64,000 bases of DNA, from contig CAYPFO010000004.1 in the NCBI GenBank assembly GCA_964410065.1, positions 1 to 64,000 of the forward strand. Reading direction: 5' to 3'. Below the pieces are notes generated by a model. That model had not been told where the DNA came from and made no database searches. It saw only the letters and a list, made by a program, of their open reading frames with translations. Below, one piece after another: positions 28,130 through 36,974 of the stretch. The DNA comes from Serpens sp964410065. Its GTDB lineage: Bacteria > Pseudomonadota > Gammaproteobacteria > Pseudomonadales > Pseudomonadaceae. A program made the position numbers and the translations under genes. Position 1 is the stretch's first letter, and each line of letters opens with the position of its first letter.

Positions 28130-28830
28130 TCACGCAGTGTGGGCGTTCGTTGTATCCGAGCTTTCGGTAAGAGGCTTTTGCCGGGCAGAGCGCAGCGATA
28201 CCCATCGCGTGGCTTCGACTGCTGATGGGTATCGGCGCGACGCCACCGGTTGAACTGTAAAGTCCTTTGCTTGCGCCTCAACCCTACGTTGTAGGTCAGG
28301 CCAAGCAGCCGCGGCGACGAACAGCAGAGCCTCAACCGCGCAATTCGTCGCAACGCCGCAGGTGTCGGCAGTCACGGTGNNNNNNNNNNNNNNNNNNNNN
28401 NNNNNNNNNNNNNNNNNNNNNNNNNNNNNNNNNNNNNNNNNNNNNNNNNNNNNNNNNNNNNNNNNNNNNNNNNNNNNNNTGCTGCGACGAACACCAGAGC
28501 CTCAACCGCGCAATTCGTCGCAACGCCGCAGGTGTCGGCAGTCACGGTGCCAGGCGAATAAATTCGCCCCTACAACAGCCTGTAGCCTGAGCTTCCAGCA
28601 CAGGCTCAGCCCAACCGCTGCGAGTCGCCGTCGTAACCAAACACTAAACACCGAGCCCGGCACACCGGTAGGGACGAATTCATTCGCCTGGCGCATTACC
28701 TTCAAGCCACGCAGCTGCTGCGACGAACACCAGAGCCTCAACCGCGCAATTCGTCGCAACGCCGCAGGTGCCGGATGACTCGCGGACGGCGAATAAAGTC
28801 GCCCCATACAACGGCATGCGCCCCGCCGGA
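28130..28830. repeat. array of palindromic repeats interrupted by an assembly gap
   Basis: A 700-bp stretch without a supported gene. The segment beginning GACGAACA(C/G)CAGAGCC occurs three times, aligned at 28311, 28481 and 28717. The two copies after the gap are 236 bp apart. Units are bounded by inverted REP cores: GGCGAATAAATTCGCCCCTAC at 28553-28573, its inverted form at 28668-28688, and a decayed one near 28788-28809. The same family recurs at 53.9-54.4 kb. Open frames here follow the repeats and are not called. Confidence 0.85.
28380..28479. other. assembly gap, 100 N
   Basis: Exactly 100 N, the usual placeholder for a gap of unknown size, flanked on both sides by copies of the same repeat. 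Confidence 0.99.
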
Positions 28831-29298
28831 TTACTCCTCCTCATCCTCCGGCGTTTCGAACAGTTCCGCCGCGCGCAGCAGGGCGGCGAGCAGCGCGTGG
28901 CGTTCCCATTCGGGCAGCGCCGCGAAGCGCTGCCGCACGTGGCCAGGTAATAACGAGGGGGCCTCGTCCAAAGCCGCGTAGCCGGGCTGTTCCAAGTGCA
29001 ACCATTGCCGACGGCGATCCTGTTCGTCGCGGCGGCGTGTGATCAAGCCCCGGCTTTCCAGGCGATCCAGCACTCCCGACAAGCTGGCCGGCGACAAGCT
29101 GACGAAACGCGCCAGCTGGCTGGCAGTCAACTCTTTCTCCACAGCCAAAACTTGGAGGATCAGTAGCTGCAGAGGCGTTAGCCCGCCATAGCGGGAAAGT
29201 CGTTTGGCATGCACTTCACCGGCCTGCTGCAAGCGCCGCAGCGCGCGGAAGATCGACACGGCATAACTGTTATCAAGGGACTTATTAGTTTCAGTCAT
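28831..29298 (-). CDS. MarR-family transcriptional regulator of the NAGGN locus
   Basis: A 155-residue winged-helix protein with TASQLARFVSLSPASLSGVL as recognition region and the wing RRRDEQDRRRQWLHL; the tail is very acidic (ETPEDEEE). It is divergent from asnO across 186 bp. The same arrangement, a MarR gene facing asnO-ngg-peptidase, is known to me from other Pseudomonas. It probably controls osmolyte synthesis or itself (inference). Confidence 0.88.
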   Translation of the reverse strand: MTETNKSLDNSYAVSIFRALRRLQQAGEVHAKRLSRYGGLTPLQLLILQVLAVEKELTASQLARFVSLSPASLSGVLDRLESRGLITRRRDEQDRRRQWLHLEQPGYAALDEAPSLLPGHVRQRFAALPEWERHALLAALLRAAELFETPEDEEE

Positions 29299-29484
29299 AA
29301 GTATTTAATCATTGTTACAACCCGTAAAAGCCTCAAAAAAACCAAAAACAACTTTGACATGAAAGCATATGTTTGTTTAGGTAAATAGGCTCATGCAGGT
29401 TCTTGAAAAGGCCGTTTGCAATACCGCGCCGTCTTTTTCAACAACTTGCTCGCCACAAACCCCCAACGGAGAACCGGTAAGGCT

Positions 29485-31254
29485 ATGTGCGGAATTGCAG
29501 GAGAGCTACGTTTCGATCAACACCCGAGTGACCTGTCAGCGGTCGCCCGGATTACCCACCACCTTGCCCCACGCGGACCCGATGCGTGCGGCTTCCACAG
29601 CCAGGGGCCACTGGGCCTCGGCCACCGCCGGCTGAAGATCATGGACCTCGACGAGGCCTCCGGTCAGCCAATGATCGACCCGGCCCTGGGTCTGGCGATG
29701 GTTTTCAACGGCGCCATCTACAACTACCCCGAACTGCGCGCCGAGCTGGAACAGCTGGGTTATGCGTTCTTTTCCGGCGGCGACACCGAAGTTCTGCTCA
29801 AGGGCTATCACGCCTGGGGCGAGGCGCTGCTGCCCAAGCTCAACGGCATGTTCGCCTTCGCCATCTGGGAGCGCGACCGTCAGCGCCTGTTTCTGGCCCG
29901 CGACCGCCTGGGCGTCAAGCCGTTGTACCTGTCGCGTACCGGCGAACGACTGCGTTTCGCCTCCAGCCTGCCGGCGCTGCTGCAGGGTGGCGATATCGAC
30001 ACGACCCTCAACCCCATTGCTCTCAACCATTACCTGAGCTTCCATGCTGTGGTGCCGGCGCCGCATACCCTGCTGCAAGGCATCGAGAAGCTGCCGCCGG
30101 CCACCTGGATGCGTATCGACGCCGAGGGGCGCACAGAGCAGCAGACCTGGTGGCAATTGGATTACGGCCCGCGTGCGGAAGAGCGTGATTTCGTCCTGGG
30201 CGATTGGCGCGACCGCGTGCTCGACAGCCTGCGTGATGCCGTGTCGATTCGTCAGCGTGCGGCGGTGGATGTCGGCGTGCTGCTCTCCGGCGGGGTGGAT
30301 TCCAGCCTGCTGGTCGCCTTGCTGCGCGAGGCCGGCGTTGAACAGCTGTCGACGTTCTCCATCGGCTTTGCCGATGCCGGTGGCGAGCGCGGCGACGAGT
30401 TCATGTATTCGGACCTGATCGCCAAGCAGTACCACACCCGCCATCACCAGTTGCGCATCCACGAAGCGGAAATCCTCGAGCAGTTGCCGGCGGCGTTTCG
30501 CGCCATGAGCGAGCCGATGGTCAGTCACGACTGCATCGCGTTCTACCTGCTGTCGCGCGAGGTGGCCAAGCACTGCAAGGTGGTGCAGAGCGGCCAGGGT
30601 GCCGACGAACTGTTCGCCGGTTATCACTGGTACCCGCAGGTGGATGGGGCGGCCGACCCGCTGGACGCTTACTTGCGCGCCTTCCGTGACCGCGATTTTG
30701 CTGAATACGCCGAAACCGTGCGCCCGGCCTGGGTCAGTCGGGATTTTTCCGCCGAGCTGGTCAAGGCTCACTTTGCCCAACCCGGCGCCGAGGCGGCCGT
30801 GGACAAGGCCTTGCGCCTGGACAGCACGGTGATGCTGGTCGACGACCCGGTCAAACGCGTCGACAACATGACCATGGCCTGGGGCCTGGAGGCGCGTACG
30901 CCCTTCCTCGACTACCGGGTGGCGGAACTCTCGGCCCGCATCCCGGCACGTTTCAAACTGCCCGATGGTGGCAAATACGTGCTCAAGGAAGCCGCCCGCC
31001 AAGTCTTGCCCGCGCAGGTCATCGATCGCCCCAAAGGCTATTTCCCAGTGCCCGGCCTCAAGCATTTGCAAGGCGCGACCCTGGACTGGGTGCGCGAACT
31101 GCTGCTCGACCCCAGCCAGGATCGCGGCCTGTTCGAGCCGCAGATGCTCGATCGCCTGCTCAGCGACCCCGATGGACAACTGACACCCCTGCGCGGCTCG
31201 AAACTCTGGCAGCTGGCGGCACTCAACCTATGGTTGAGCGAGCACAACTTGTAG
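29485..31254 (+). CDS. asnO: N-acetylglutaminylglutamine amidotransferase (AsnB-like)
   Basis: Asparagine-synthetase-family enzyme that amidates the dipeptide in making the osmoprotectant N-acetylglutaminylglutamine amide (NAGGN). The ATG at 29485 puts the catalytic cysteine at residue 2 (MCGIAGELRF), as class II glutamine amidotransferases require; an upstream in-frame start would bury it. The C-terminal synthetase domain has the PP-loop VLLSGGVDSSLL. Length is 589 residues. A TTGACA at 29354 may be part of its promoter. The NAGGN assignment rests on the ngg and M42 neighbours. Confidence 0.93.
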   Translation: MCGIAGELRFDQHPSDLSAVARITHHLAPRGPDACGFHSQGPLGLGHRRLKIMDLDEASGQPMIDPALGLAMVFNGAIYNYPELRAELEQLGYAFFSGGDTEVLLKGYHAWGEALLPKLNGMFAFAIWERDRQRLFLARDRLGVKPLYLSRTGERLRFASSLPALLQGGDIDTTLNPIALNHYLSFHAVVPAPHTLLQGIEKLPPATWMRIDAEGRTEQQTWWQLDYGPRAEERDFVLGDWRDRVLDSLRDAVSIRQRAAVDVGVLLSGGVDSSLLVALLREAGVEQLSTFSIGFADAGGERGDEFMYSDLIAKQYHTRHHQLRIHEAEILEQLPAAFRAMSEPMVSHDCIAFYLLSREVAKHCKVVQSGQGADELFAGYHWYPQVDGAADPLDAYLRAFRDRDFAEYAETVRPAWVSRDFSAELVKAHFAQPGAEAAVDKALRLDSTVMLVDDPVKRVDNMTMAWGLEARTPFLDYRVAELSARIPARFKLPDGGKYVLKEAARQVLPAQVIDRPKGYFPVPGLKHLQGATLDWVRELLLDPSQDRGLFEPQMLDRLLSDPDGQLTPLRGSKLWQLAALNLWLSEHNL

Positions 31255-31426
31255 GTATTGCGATGACTGTGGCGGCAACCGCTCGGCTTTCTGAGTCACC
31301 TGCAGGGTCGCGGTACGCGGCCCCGCACGACGGTTGTCTGCAGCGTCTTACATTAATCACGGGGCGCCCCTGCGTACCGTGCTGGCCGGTCCAATAAAAA
31401 ATCGCCGGCCCGATGAGGAATCTGTC

Positions 31427-33172
31427 ATGCAAAAATCTCAGGCCTATGGCCAGCGCCTGCTCCGTGGCCAGGCACCATCCTATGAGCGTCTGCAGGCGCG
31501 CCTGGCCGAGGATGGCCAGCAGGAAACCGCTGAGCCCTTGGTGCTGCAATGCGGCTGGGGCCGCCTGCTGATCGGTCATACCTTTCCCGACGCTAAAAGC
31601 CTCGCTGAAGAATTACTCGCTGAGCAACCGGGCGAGCGCGATATCGCCCTGTACGTCGCCGCGCCTCAGCAGGTGCTGTCCTACGCCCCGCAACAATTGT
31701 TTCTCGACCCTTCCGACACCCTGCGCCTGTGGTTTTCCGATTACCGTCCGGCACGGCGCACCTTTCGCGGGTTCAATATTCGTCGTGTGCAAAGCCCGGC
31801 CGATTGGCAGTCGGTGAACCGGCTGTACCTGTCGCGCAGCATGCTGCAGGTCGACCCGGAAAAGCTTACCCCGCGCGCTGAAGGTGGGCCGGTCTACTGG
31901 CTGGCCGAGGACAGCGACAGCGGCCAGGCACTGGGCACCGTGATGGGCCTCAATCACCAGGAAGCATTCCACGATCCCGAACATGGCAGCAGCCTGTGGT
32001 GCCTGGCGGTCGACCCCCAGTGCCAACGCCCCGGCGTGGGCGAGGCGTTGGTGCGCCATTTGGTCGAGCATTACCAATCGCGCGGCCTGACCTACCTGGA
32101 CCTGTCCGTGTTGCACGACAACAAACAGGCCAAGGCGCTGTACGCCAAGCTCGGTTTTCGCAACCTGCCCACCTTCGCCGTTAAATGCCGCAACAGCATC
32201 AACCAGCCGCTGTTCCTCGGCCCGGGTCCGCAAGCGGGGCTCAATCCCTACGCCAAGATCATCGTCGACGAAGCCCTGCGCCGCGGCATTGACGTGCAGG
32301 TAGACGACCCGGTGACGGGCCTGTGCACCCTCAGCCACGGCGGGCGGCGCATCCGCTGCCGCGAGTCGCTGTCCGACCTGACCAGCGCGGTGAGCATGAC
32401 CCTCTGCCAGGACAAACAACTGACCCATCAATGCCTGCAACGCATCGGCCTGAGCCTGCCCGCACAGCAACTGGCCGGCAGCGCCGACGACAATGCCGCG
32501 TTTCTGGCCGAGCACGGCCGCATCGTGGTCAAGCCGGTGGATGGCGAGCAGGGCCAGGGCGTGGCGGTGGACCTGCGCAACCCCGAGCAGGTCGAACAGG
32601 CGATTGCCGCCGCCCGCCAGTTCGACAGCCGCGTGCTGCTGGAAAGCTTTCACGAAGGCCAAGACCTGCGCATCCTGGTGATCGGGTTCGAGGTGGTCGC
32701 CGCCGCCGTTCGCCACCCCGCCGAAGTGATCGGCGACGGCCGGCACCGCATCGGCGAACTGATCGAAACCCAAAGTCGCCGCCGTCAGGCCGCGACCCAT
32801 GGCGAAAGCCGCATTCCCCTAGACGAGGAAACCCGGCGCACCCTGGCCGATGCCGGCTATGACTACGACAGCGTACTGCCCGCCGGCGAGCGCCTGGCCG
32901 TGCGCCGTACCGCCAACCTGCACACCGGTGGCAGCCTGGAAGACGTTACCGCCACGCTGCACCCCAATCTGGCGGCCTCCGCCGTGCGCGCGGCCCGCGC
33001 GCTGGATATTCCGGTGGTGGGCCTGGACTTGCTGGTGAAGGCCGCCGACCAGCCGGACTACGTGTTCATCGAAGCCAACGAGCGCGCCGGCCTGGCCAAC
33101 CATGAGCCGCAGCCCACCGCCGAACGCTTTATTGACCTGCTGTTTCCACTCAGCCAGCCGCAGCTCCCGTAG
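31427..33172 (+). CDS. ngg: N-acetylglutaminylglutamine synthetase
   Basis: Two-domain enzyme (581 residues) that joins and acetylates glutamines in NAGGN synthesis. The N-terminal GNAT acetyltransferase part contains LAVDPQCQRPGVGEALV with the acetyl-CoA loop; the C-terminal half is an ATP-grasp ligase with VVKPVDGEQGQGVAVDL and the metal site FIEANERAG. The ATG at 31427 follows GATGAGGAATCTGTC. Upstream, GGCCGG and CCGGCC could form a hairpin in the 172-bp spacer after asnO. Confidence 0.93.
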   Translation: MQKSQAYGQRLLRGQAPSYERLQARLAEDGQQETAEPLVLQCGWGRLLIGHTFPDAKSLAEELLAEQPGERDIALYVAAPQQVLSYAPQQLFLDPSDTLRLWFSDYRPARRTFRGFNIRRVQSPADWQSVNRLYLSRSMLQVDPEKLTPRAEGGPVYWLAEDSDSGQALGTVMGLNHQEAFHDPEHGSSLWCLAVDPQCQRPGVGEALVRHLVEHYQSRGLTYLDLSVLHDNKQAKALYAKLGFRNLPTFAVKCRNSINQPLFLGPGPQAGLNPYAKIIVDEALRRGIDVQVDDPVTGLCTLSHGGRRIRCRESLSDLTSAVSMTLCQDKQLTHQCLQRIGLSLPAQQLAGSADDNAAFLAEHGRIVVKPVDGEQGQGVAVDLRNPEQVEQAIAAARQFDSRVLLESFHEGQDLRILVIGFEVVAAAVRHPAEVIGDGRHRIGELIETQSRRRQAATHGESRIPLDEETRRTLADAGYDYDSVLPAGERLAVRRTANLHTGGSLEDVTATLHPNLAASAVRAARALDIPVVGLDLLVKAADQPDYVFIEANERAGLANHEPQPTAERFIDLLFPLSQPQLP

Positions 33173-33195
33173 TGATCTCTGAATTCGGAGTTTCC

Positions 33196-34395
33196 ATGCC
33201 CCATCGAGTACCCGAACCCGACCTTGCTTACCTGCGCCAGACCCTGCTGGAAATGCTCGCCATTCCCAGTCCGACGGGCTTTACCGACACCATCGTGCGC
33301 TATGTGGCCGAACGCCTGGAAGAACTGGACATCCCCTTCGAGCTGACCCGGCGCGGCACCATTCGCGGCACCCTCAAAGGCCAGCGCAACAGCCCGGACC
33401 GCGCCGTCTCCGCGCACTTGGACACCATCGGTGCCAGCGTGCGCGAGATCCACGACAACGGGCGCCTGGGCCTGTCACCGGTCGGCTGCTGGTCGAGCCG
33501 CTTCGCCGAGGGCAGCCGGGTCAGCGTGTTCACCGACACCGGCGTGGTGCGCGGCAGCGTGCTGCCGTTGCTGGCGTCCGGGCATGCCTTCAATACCGAA
33601 GTGGATAAACTGCCGGTGAGTTGGGACCACATCGAGCTGCGTCTCGATGCGCTGATTCACAGTCGAGCCGATGTACAGGCGCTGGGGGTGAATATCGGTG
33701 ATGTCGTGGCCTTCGATCCCTTGCCGGAATTCAGTGAAAGCGGCCATATCAGTGCTCGCCACCTGGATGACAAGGCCGGCGTCGCCGCGCTGCTCACCGC
33801 ACTCAAGGCCATTGTCGACAGCGGCGTGGCATTGCCCATCGATTGTCATCCCCTGTTCACCATCACCGAGGAAACCGGCTCCGGCGCCGCCGCCGCGCTG
33901 CCCTGGGATGTCAGCGAATTCGTCGGCATCGACATCGCGCCCGTTGCAGACGGCCAGGCCTCCAGCGAACAGGCCGTCACCGTGGCCATGCAGGATTCCG
34001 GCGGGCCTTATGACTATCACCTGACCCGCCACCTGCTGCGACTGGCCGAGCAGCAGGACCTTCCCGTGCGACGAGACCTGTTCCGCTATTACCACAGCGA
34101 TGCGCAATCGGCGATCACCGCCGGCCATGACACGCGCACCGCCCTGGTCGCCTTTGGCTGCGACGCCACCCACGGTTATGAGCGCACCCACCGGGACAGC
34201 CTGATCGCCCTGACCCGCCTGATTACCGCCTACATCCTCAGCCCGCCGGTATTCGCCAGCGACGCCAAACCCACGCAGGCCTCGCTGGAACCCTTCAGCC
34301 ACCAGTTGGAACATGACGCGCAAATGGAGCCGGAAACCCGTGTGCCAGCGGTGGACAGCCTGGTCAACACCTGCAAGCCGGAAAAGGCTGAATAG
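33196..34395 (+). CDS. M42-family peptidase of the NAGGN osmoprotectant system
   Basis: A 399-residue metallopeptidase-like protein. It keeps the M42 metal and catalytic motifs: AHLDTIG, HLDDKAGVAALL, TEETGSGAA and a final ATHGYERTH. I chose the ATG at 33196 because GGAG lies at the right distance; a GTG at 33172 would overlap the ngg stop. In this operon it is thought to recycle or process the osmolyte, but the true substrate is not shown by sequence. A terminator follows directly. Confidence 0.9.
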   Translation: MPHRVPEPDLAYLRQTLLEMLAIPSPTGFTDTIVRYVAERLEELDIPFELTRRGTIRGTLKGQRNSPDRAVSAHLDTIGASVREIHDNGRLGLSPVGCWSSRFAEGSRVSVFTDTGVVRGSVLPLLASGHAFNTEVDKLPVSWDHIELRLDALIHSRADVQALGVNIGDVVAFDPLPEFSESGHISARHLDDKAGVAALLTALKAIVDSGVALPIDCHPLFTITEETGSGAAAALPWDVSEFVGIDIAPVADGQASSEQAVTVAMQDSGGPYDYHLTRHLLRLAEQQDLPVRRDLFRYYHSDAQSAITAGHDTRTALVAFGCDATHGYERTHRDSLIALTRLITAYILSPPVFASDAKPTQASLEPFSHQLEHDAQMEPETRVPAVDSLVNTCKPEKAE

Positions 34396-34403
34396 CCGAC
34401 AGC

Positions 34404-34427
34404 GCCGCCCGTGTCGGGCGGCTTTTT
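34404..34427 (+). terminator. rho-independent terminator of the NAGGN operon
   Basis: GCCGCCCG and CGGGCGGC form an 8-bp GC stem with a TGT loop followed by TTTTT, 8 bp after the peptidase stop. Confidence 0.93.
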
Positions 34428-34482
34428 CAGGGTTCTGCCGCCATGCGCTCTGCTAGCATGGCGCGGCATTCTGGAGAGCCCC

Positions 34483-34716
34483 ATGCTGATACCCCACGAC
34501 CTGCTCGAAGCCGAAACCCTGACCCGCCTGCTGGAAGACTTCGTGACCCGCGAGGGCACCGACAATGGCGACGAAACCCCGCTGGACACCCGCGTGGCCC
34601 GTGCTCGCCACGCCCTGGAAAAAGGCCGCGCCCTGATCGTCTTCGACCCCGAAAGCCAGCAGTGCATGCTAATGCTCAAGGAGCAGGTGCCCAAGGAGCT
34701 GTTGTTGGAGGAGTGA
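34483..34716 (+). CDS. YheU-family protein
   Basis: A 77-residue cytosolic protein of the YheU family, starting MLIPHDLLEAETLTRLLEDF, with DTRVARARHALEKGRALIVF and a QCMLMLKEQVPKEL tail. The ATG at 34483 follows CTGGAGAGCCCC. Function is unknown in the family. Its 3' half is duplicated about 190 bp downstream. Confidence 0.9.
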   Translation: MLIPHDLLEAETLTRLLEDFVTREGTDNGDETPLDTRVARARHALEKGRALIVFDPESQQCMLMLKEQVPKELLLEE

Positions 34717-34773
34717 GCGCCTAGCCAAGGGGTACGCACGAGCCTGTAGGAGCGAGCTTGCTTGCGATCTGTT

Positions 34774-34903
34774 GTAGGGTGGATGTCGTCGTTTACATCC
34801 ACCATGGCCTCGCCCGGTGGACCGCCCCCGGGGATCGCCACCCGGTGGACCGCCACCCGGTGGACCGCCACCCGGTGGATCGATGAAGCGCGATCCACCC
34901 TAC
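34774..34903. repeat. 130-bp repeat with terminal inverted repeats and an internal 15-bp tandem repeat
   Basis: It begins GTAGGGTGGAT and ends ATCCACCCTAC, perfect 11-bp inverted ends. The left end holds a palindrome GGTGGATGT/ACATCCACC like the one at 11638-11663. Inside, GGTGGACCGCCACCC is repeated in tandem at 34844 and 34859 with partial copies on both sides. The right end abuts the yheU fragment exactly. Confidence 0.75.
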
Positions 34904-35028
34904 TGACCCGCGTGGCCCGTGCTCGCCATGTCCTGGAAAAAGGCCGCGCCCTGATCGTCTTCGACACCGAGAGCCAGCAGTGCCTGCTGATGCTCAAGGA
35001 GCAGGTGCCGAAGGAGCTGCTGGGCTAA
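34904..35028 (+). pseudogene. truncated duplicate of the YheU-family gene
   Basis: The translation TRVARARHVLEKGRALIVFD and the following QCLLMLKEQVPKELLG repeat the 3' half of the gene at 34483-34716 with few changes and a shorter tail. The 5' half and start region are missing; upstream lies a repeat. An open frame reaches back to 34762 through the repeat, but that extension has no protein-like features, so I treat the whole as a fragment. Confidence 0.8.
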
Positions 35029-35151
35029 ACGCCGACCCGCAATGCCGCCCTCTTTTCCTTCCGTCTCTCGCGCAACCCTTCAACAGCCCCTAACCTCACT
35101 GAGGCATTTTGCAAACCGGCCTTTGCCGGAGCTTGTCGGTGGGAGCGAGGC

Positions 35152-36432
35152 ATGGTGACGCGCTGGAGATGGATCATGAGCCGGGTGATTCGGCGTCCCT
35201 GGTTCCGGGCGAGCCTGTTCTCCGCGCTGGGCGTGGGGACCGCCCTGCTGACCCTGGCCATCGATCAGTACATCCCCGACGACTTGCCGGCCAGGATCGG
35301 CTCCGATGCGGTCGACAACATCCTCGGCATCATCGCGTCCAGCATGCTGGCGGTCACCACCTTCTCCCTGACCACCATGGTCTCGGCCTACGCCTCGGCG
35401 ACCAGCAACGTCACGCCGCGCGCCATCCCCCTTCTAGTTGAGGACAACACCGCGCAGAACGCGCTGTCCATCTTCATCGGCTCCTTCATCTTCAGCCTGG
35501 TCAGCATCATCGCCCTGAGCACGGGCGCCTATGGCGGCAAGGGGCGGGTCGTACTGCTCGTGGTGACCATCCTGGTGATCCTGCTGATCCTCTATGCGTT
35601 GCTGCGCTGGATCGACCACCTGACCGAGCTCGGACGGGTCGGCCAGACCTCCGACCGGGTGGAGAAGGCAGCGGCCAAGGCTTTGCGTCACCGTCTGAAG
35701 CAGCCTTATCTCGGTTGCAGCCCGCTGATTGCCGGCCAGGAACTGCCCGGCGGCACCCGTCTGGTGCATCCGGATGCAATCGGCTATGTCCAGCATATCG
35801 ACATGCAGGCCCTGGCCGACCTGAGCAAGTCGCAGGGCTGCGCCCTCTACCTCCACGCCGTGCCGGGAAGTTTCGTCGAACCGAGCCGGCCGCTGCTTTC
35901 CGTCGTCGGTCTTGAGGAGGACTGCGACCCGCGGATCCGCCAGGCCTTCAGCATCGGCGGGCAACGGACCTTCGAGCACGATCCGCGTTTCGGGATCTCC
36001 GTGCTGGCGGAGATCGCCTCGCGGGCCCTGTCGCCCGCGGTCAACGATCCGGGGACCGCCATCGACGTGATTGGGCGCGGGGTCAGGGTTCTTTCCATGG
36101 TGGCCCTGGCCGACCGTCCGTGCGATCCCTCGCTGACCGATGCACACTACGGGCACATCTTCGTGCCGGGCCTGGAGATGGATGACCTGTTCGACGACTT
36201 CTTCACGCCGATCGCCCGCGACGGGGCGGGAATGATCGAAATAGGCATGCGTCTGCAGAAGGCGCTCGCCAGCCTGGGCCGGCTCGGCGATGCGCGCCTC
36301 AAGGCCGCGGCCGACAGACATGCACGACTGGCGCTGGCGCGGGCCGATACCGCGCTGACCCTCGATGGGGACAGGCTGTCCTTGGAACAGCTGGCGGCCC
36401 GGCTGAAAAGGTCTGACGGGGCACACCATTAG
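35152..36432 (+). CDS. DUF2254 membrane protein
   Basis: A 426-residue protein with an N-terminal block of about four membrane helices, containing FSLTTMVSAYASATSNVTPR, a DUF2254 signature, and a soluble C-terminal domain with FGISVLAEIASRALSPAVND. The family is widespread but uncharacterised; a channel-like role has been suggested only by topology. A start a few codons later, at the ATG at 35176, is possible. Confidence 0.88.
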   Translation: MVTRWRWIMSRVIRRPWFRASLFSALGVGTALLTLAIDQYIPDDLPARIGSDAVDNILGIIASSMLAVTTFSLTTMVSAYASATSNVTPRAIPLLVEDNTAQNALSIFIGSFIFSLVSIIALSTGAYGGKGRVVLLVVTILVILLILYALLRWIDHLTELGRVGQTSDRVEKAAAKALRHRLKQPYLGCSPLIAGQELPGGTRLVHPDAIGYVQHIDMQALADLSKSQGCALYLHAVPGSFVEPSRPLLSVVGLEEDCDPRIRQAFSIGGQRTFEHDPRFGISVLAEIASRALSPAVNDPGTAIDVIGRGVRVLSMVALADRPCDPSLTDAHYGHIFVPGLEMDDLFDDFFTPIARDGAGMIEIGMRLQKALASLGRLGDARLKAAADRHARLALARADTALTLDGDRLSLEQLAARLKRSDGAHH

Positions 36433-36479
36433 GGGACGTTTTAGCGTAGGCCGCGACGCAAACCCGTGCCTAACGGACC

Positions 36480-36932
36480 CTAAAGCCGCAGGCTGCTCTC
36501 GTGCTCCCAGGCGCAGCGCATGCGCAGTTCGCTTTCGTGGGGGCTGTGCAGACCGTTATCGGTTTCCCAGCGAAAGGTGTGGCTGCCGTTGAGCTCGGTT
36601 TCCAGGTGCACGACCGCGCTGGACCAGTACAAGCGCTTGAGCAACGCCTCGAATTGCTTGACCCACAGATTCCACTCGTACTGAACACCGGGATAGCTGG
36701 CGCCAAAATGAATCACCGGCGTGAGATAGCGCCCGGCGCCCGGCTGTTCGCAGCAGGAGAACATCTCCCGGCCGAGAAAGCTCCACAGACCTTCCGGCAA
36801 GTCGTCCAGCACTTGTAGGTTATGCGCGTGCCGCTGCCCGCCATCCTGCGGATCATTGGCCGCCCAGCCGCGTATGCAGCCATAGACGATAGATTCGGAT
36901 TCCACGCGCGCGCTCCCTGAAAGACTGGCCAT
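36480..36932 (-). CDS. conserved hypothetical protein, 150 residues
   Basis: A soluble protein that I cannot place in a named family. It is rich in Trp, Cys and His (several Trp including WSFLGREMFSCCEQPGAG) and carries no signal peptide. The middle has HFGASYPGVQYEWNLWVKQF. It is convergent with the DUF2254 gene and precedes the MFS gene on the same strand in gene order. Composition and a stable frame support it as real. Confidence 0.65.
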   Translation of the reverse strand: MASLSGSARVESESIVYGCIRGWAANDPQDGGQRHAHNLQVLDDLPEGLWSFLGREMFSCCEQPGAGRYLTPVIHFGASYPGVQYEWNLWVKQFEALLKRLYWSSAVVHLETELNGSHTFRWETDNGLHSPHESELRMRCAWEHESSLRL

Positions 36933-36974
36933 CTTCTATCACAGCCCGAGAGGGAAAAAAACGCTGGCCGCTCC

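Larger units (their letters stand above)
34717..35151. other. intergenic region with repeat and gene fragment
   Basis: This 435-bp stretch after yheU holds a REP-like element (34774-34903), a truncated yheU duplicate (34904-35028), and then about 120 bp in which I see only the leader of the next gene. Confidence 0.7.

Noticed and set aside
28502..28807. Minus-strand open frame in the repeat array
   Set aside because: It coincides with the repeat units and has no protein-like features.
28299..28810. CRISPR array
   Set aside because: The repeats are long, 236 bp apart, palindromic at their ends and without cas genes nearby.
34762..34903. N-terminal extension of the yheU duplicate as a new fused gene
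   Set aside because: The extension is the translated 15-bp tandem repeat (TRWTATRW) inside a REP-like element.
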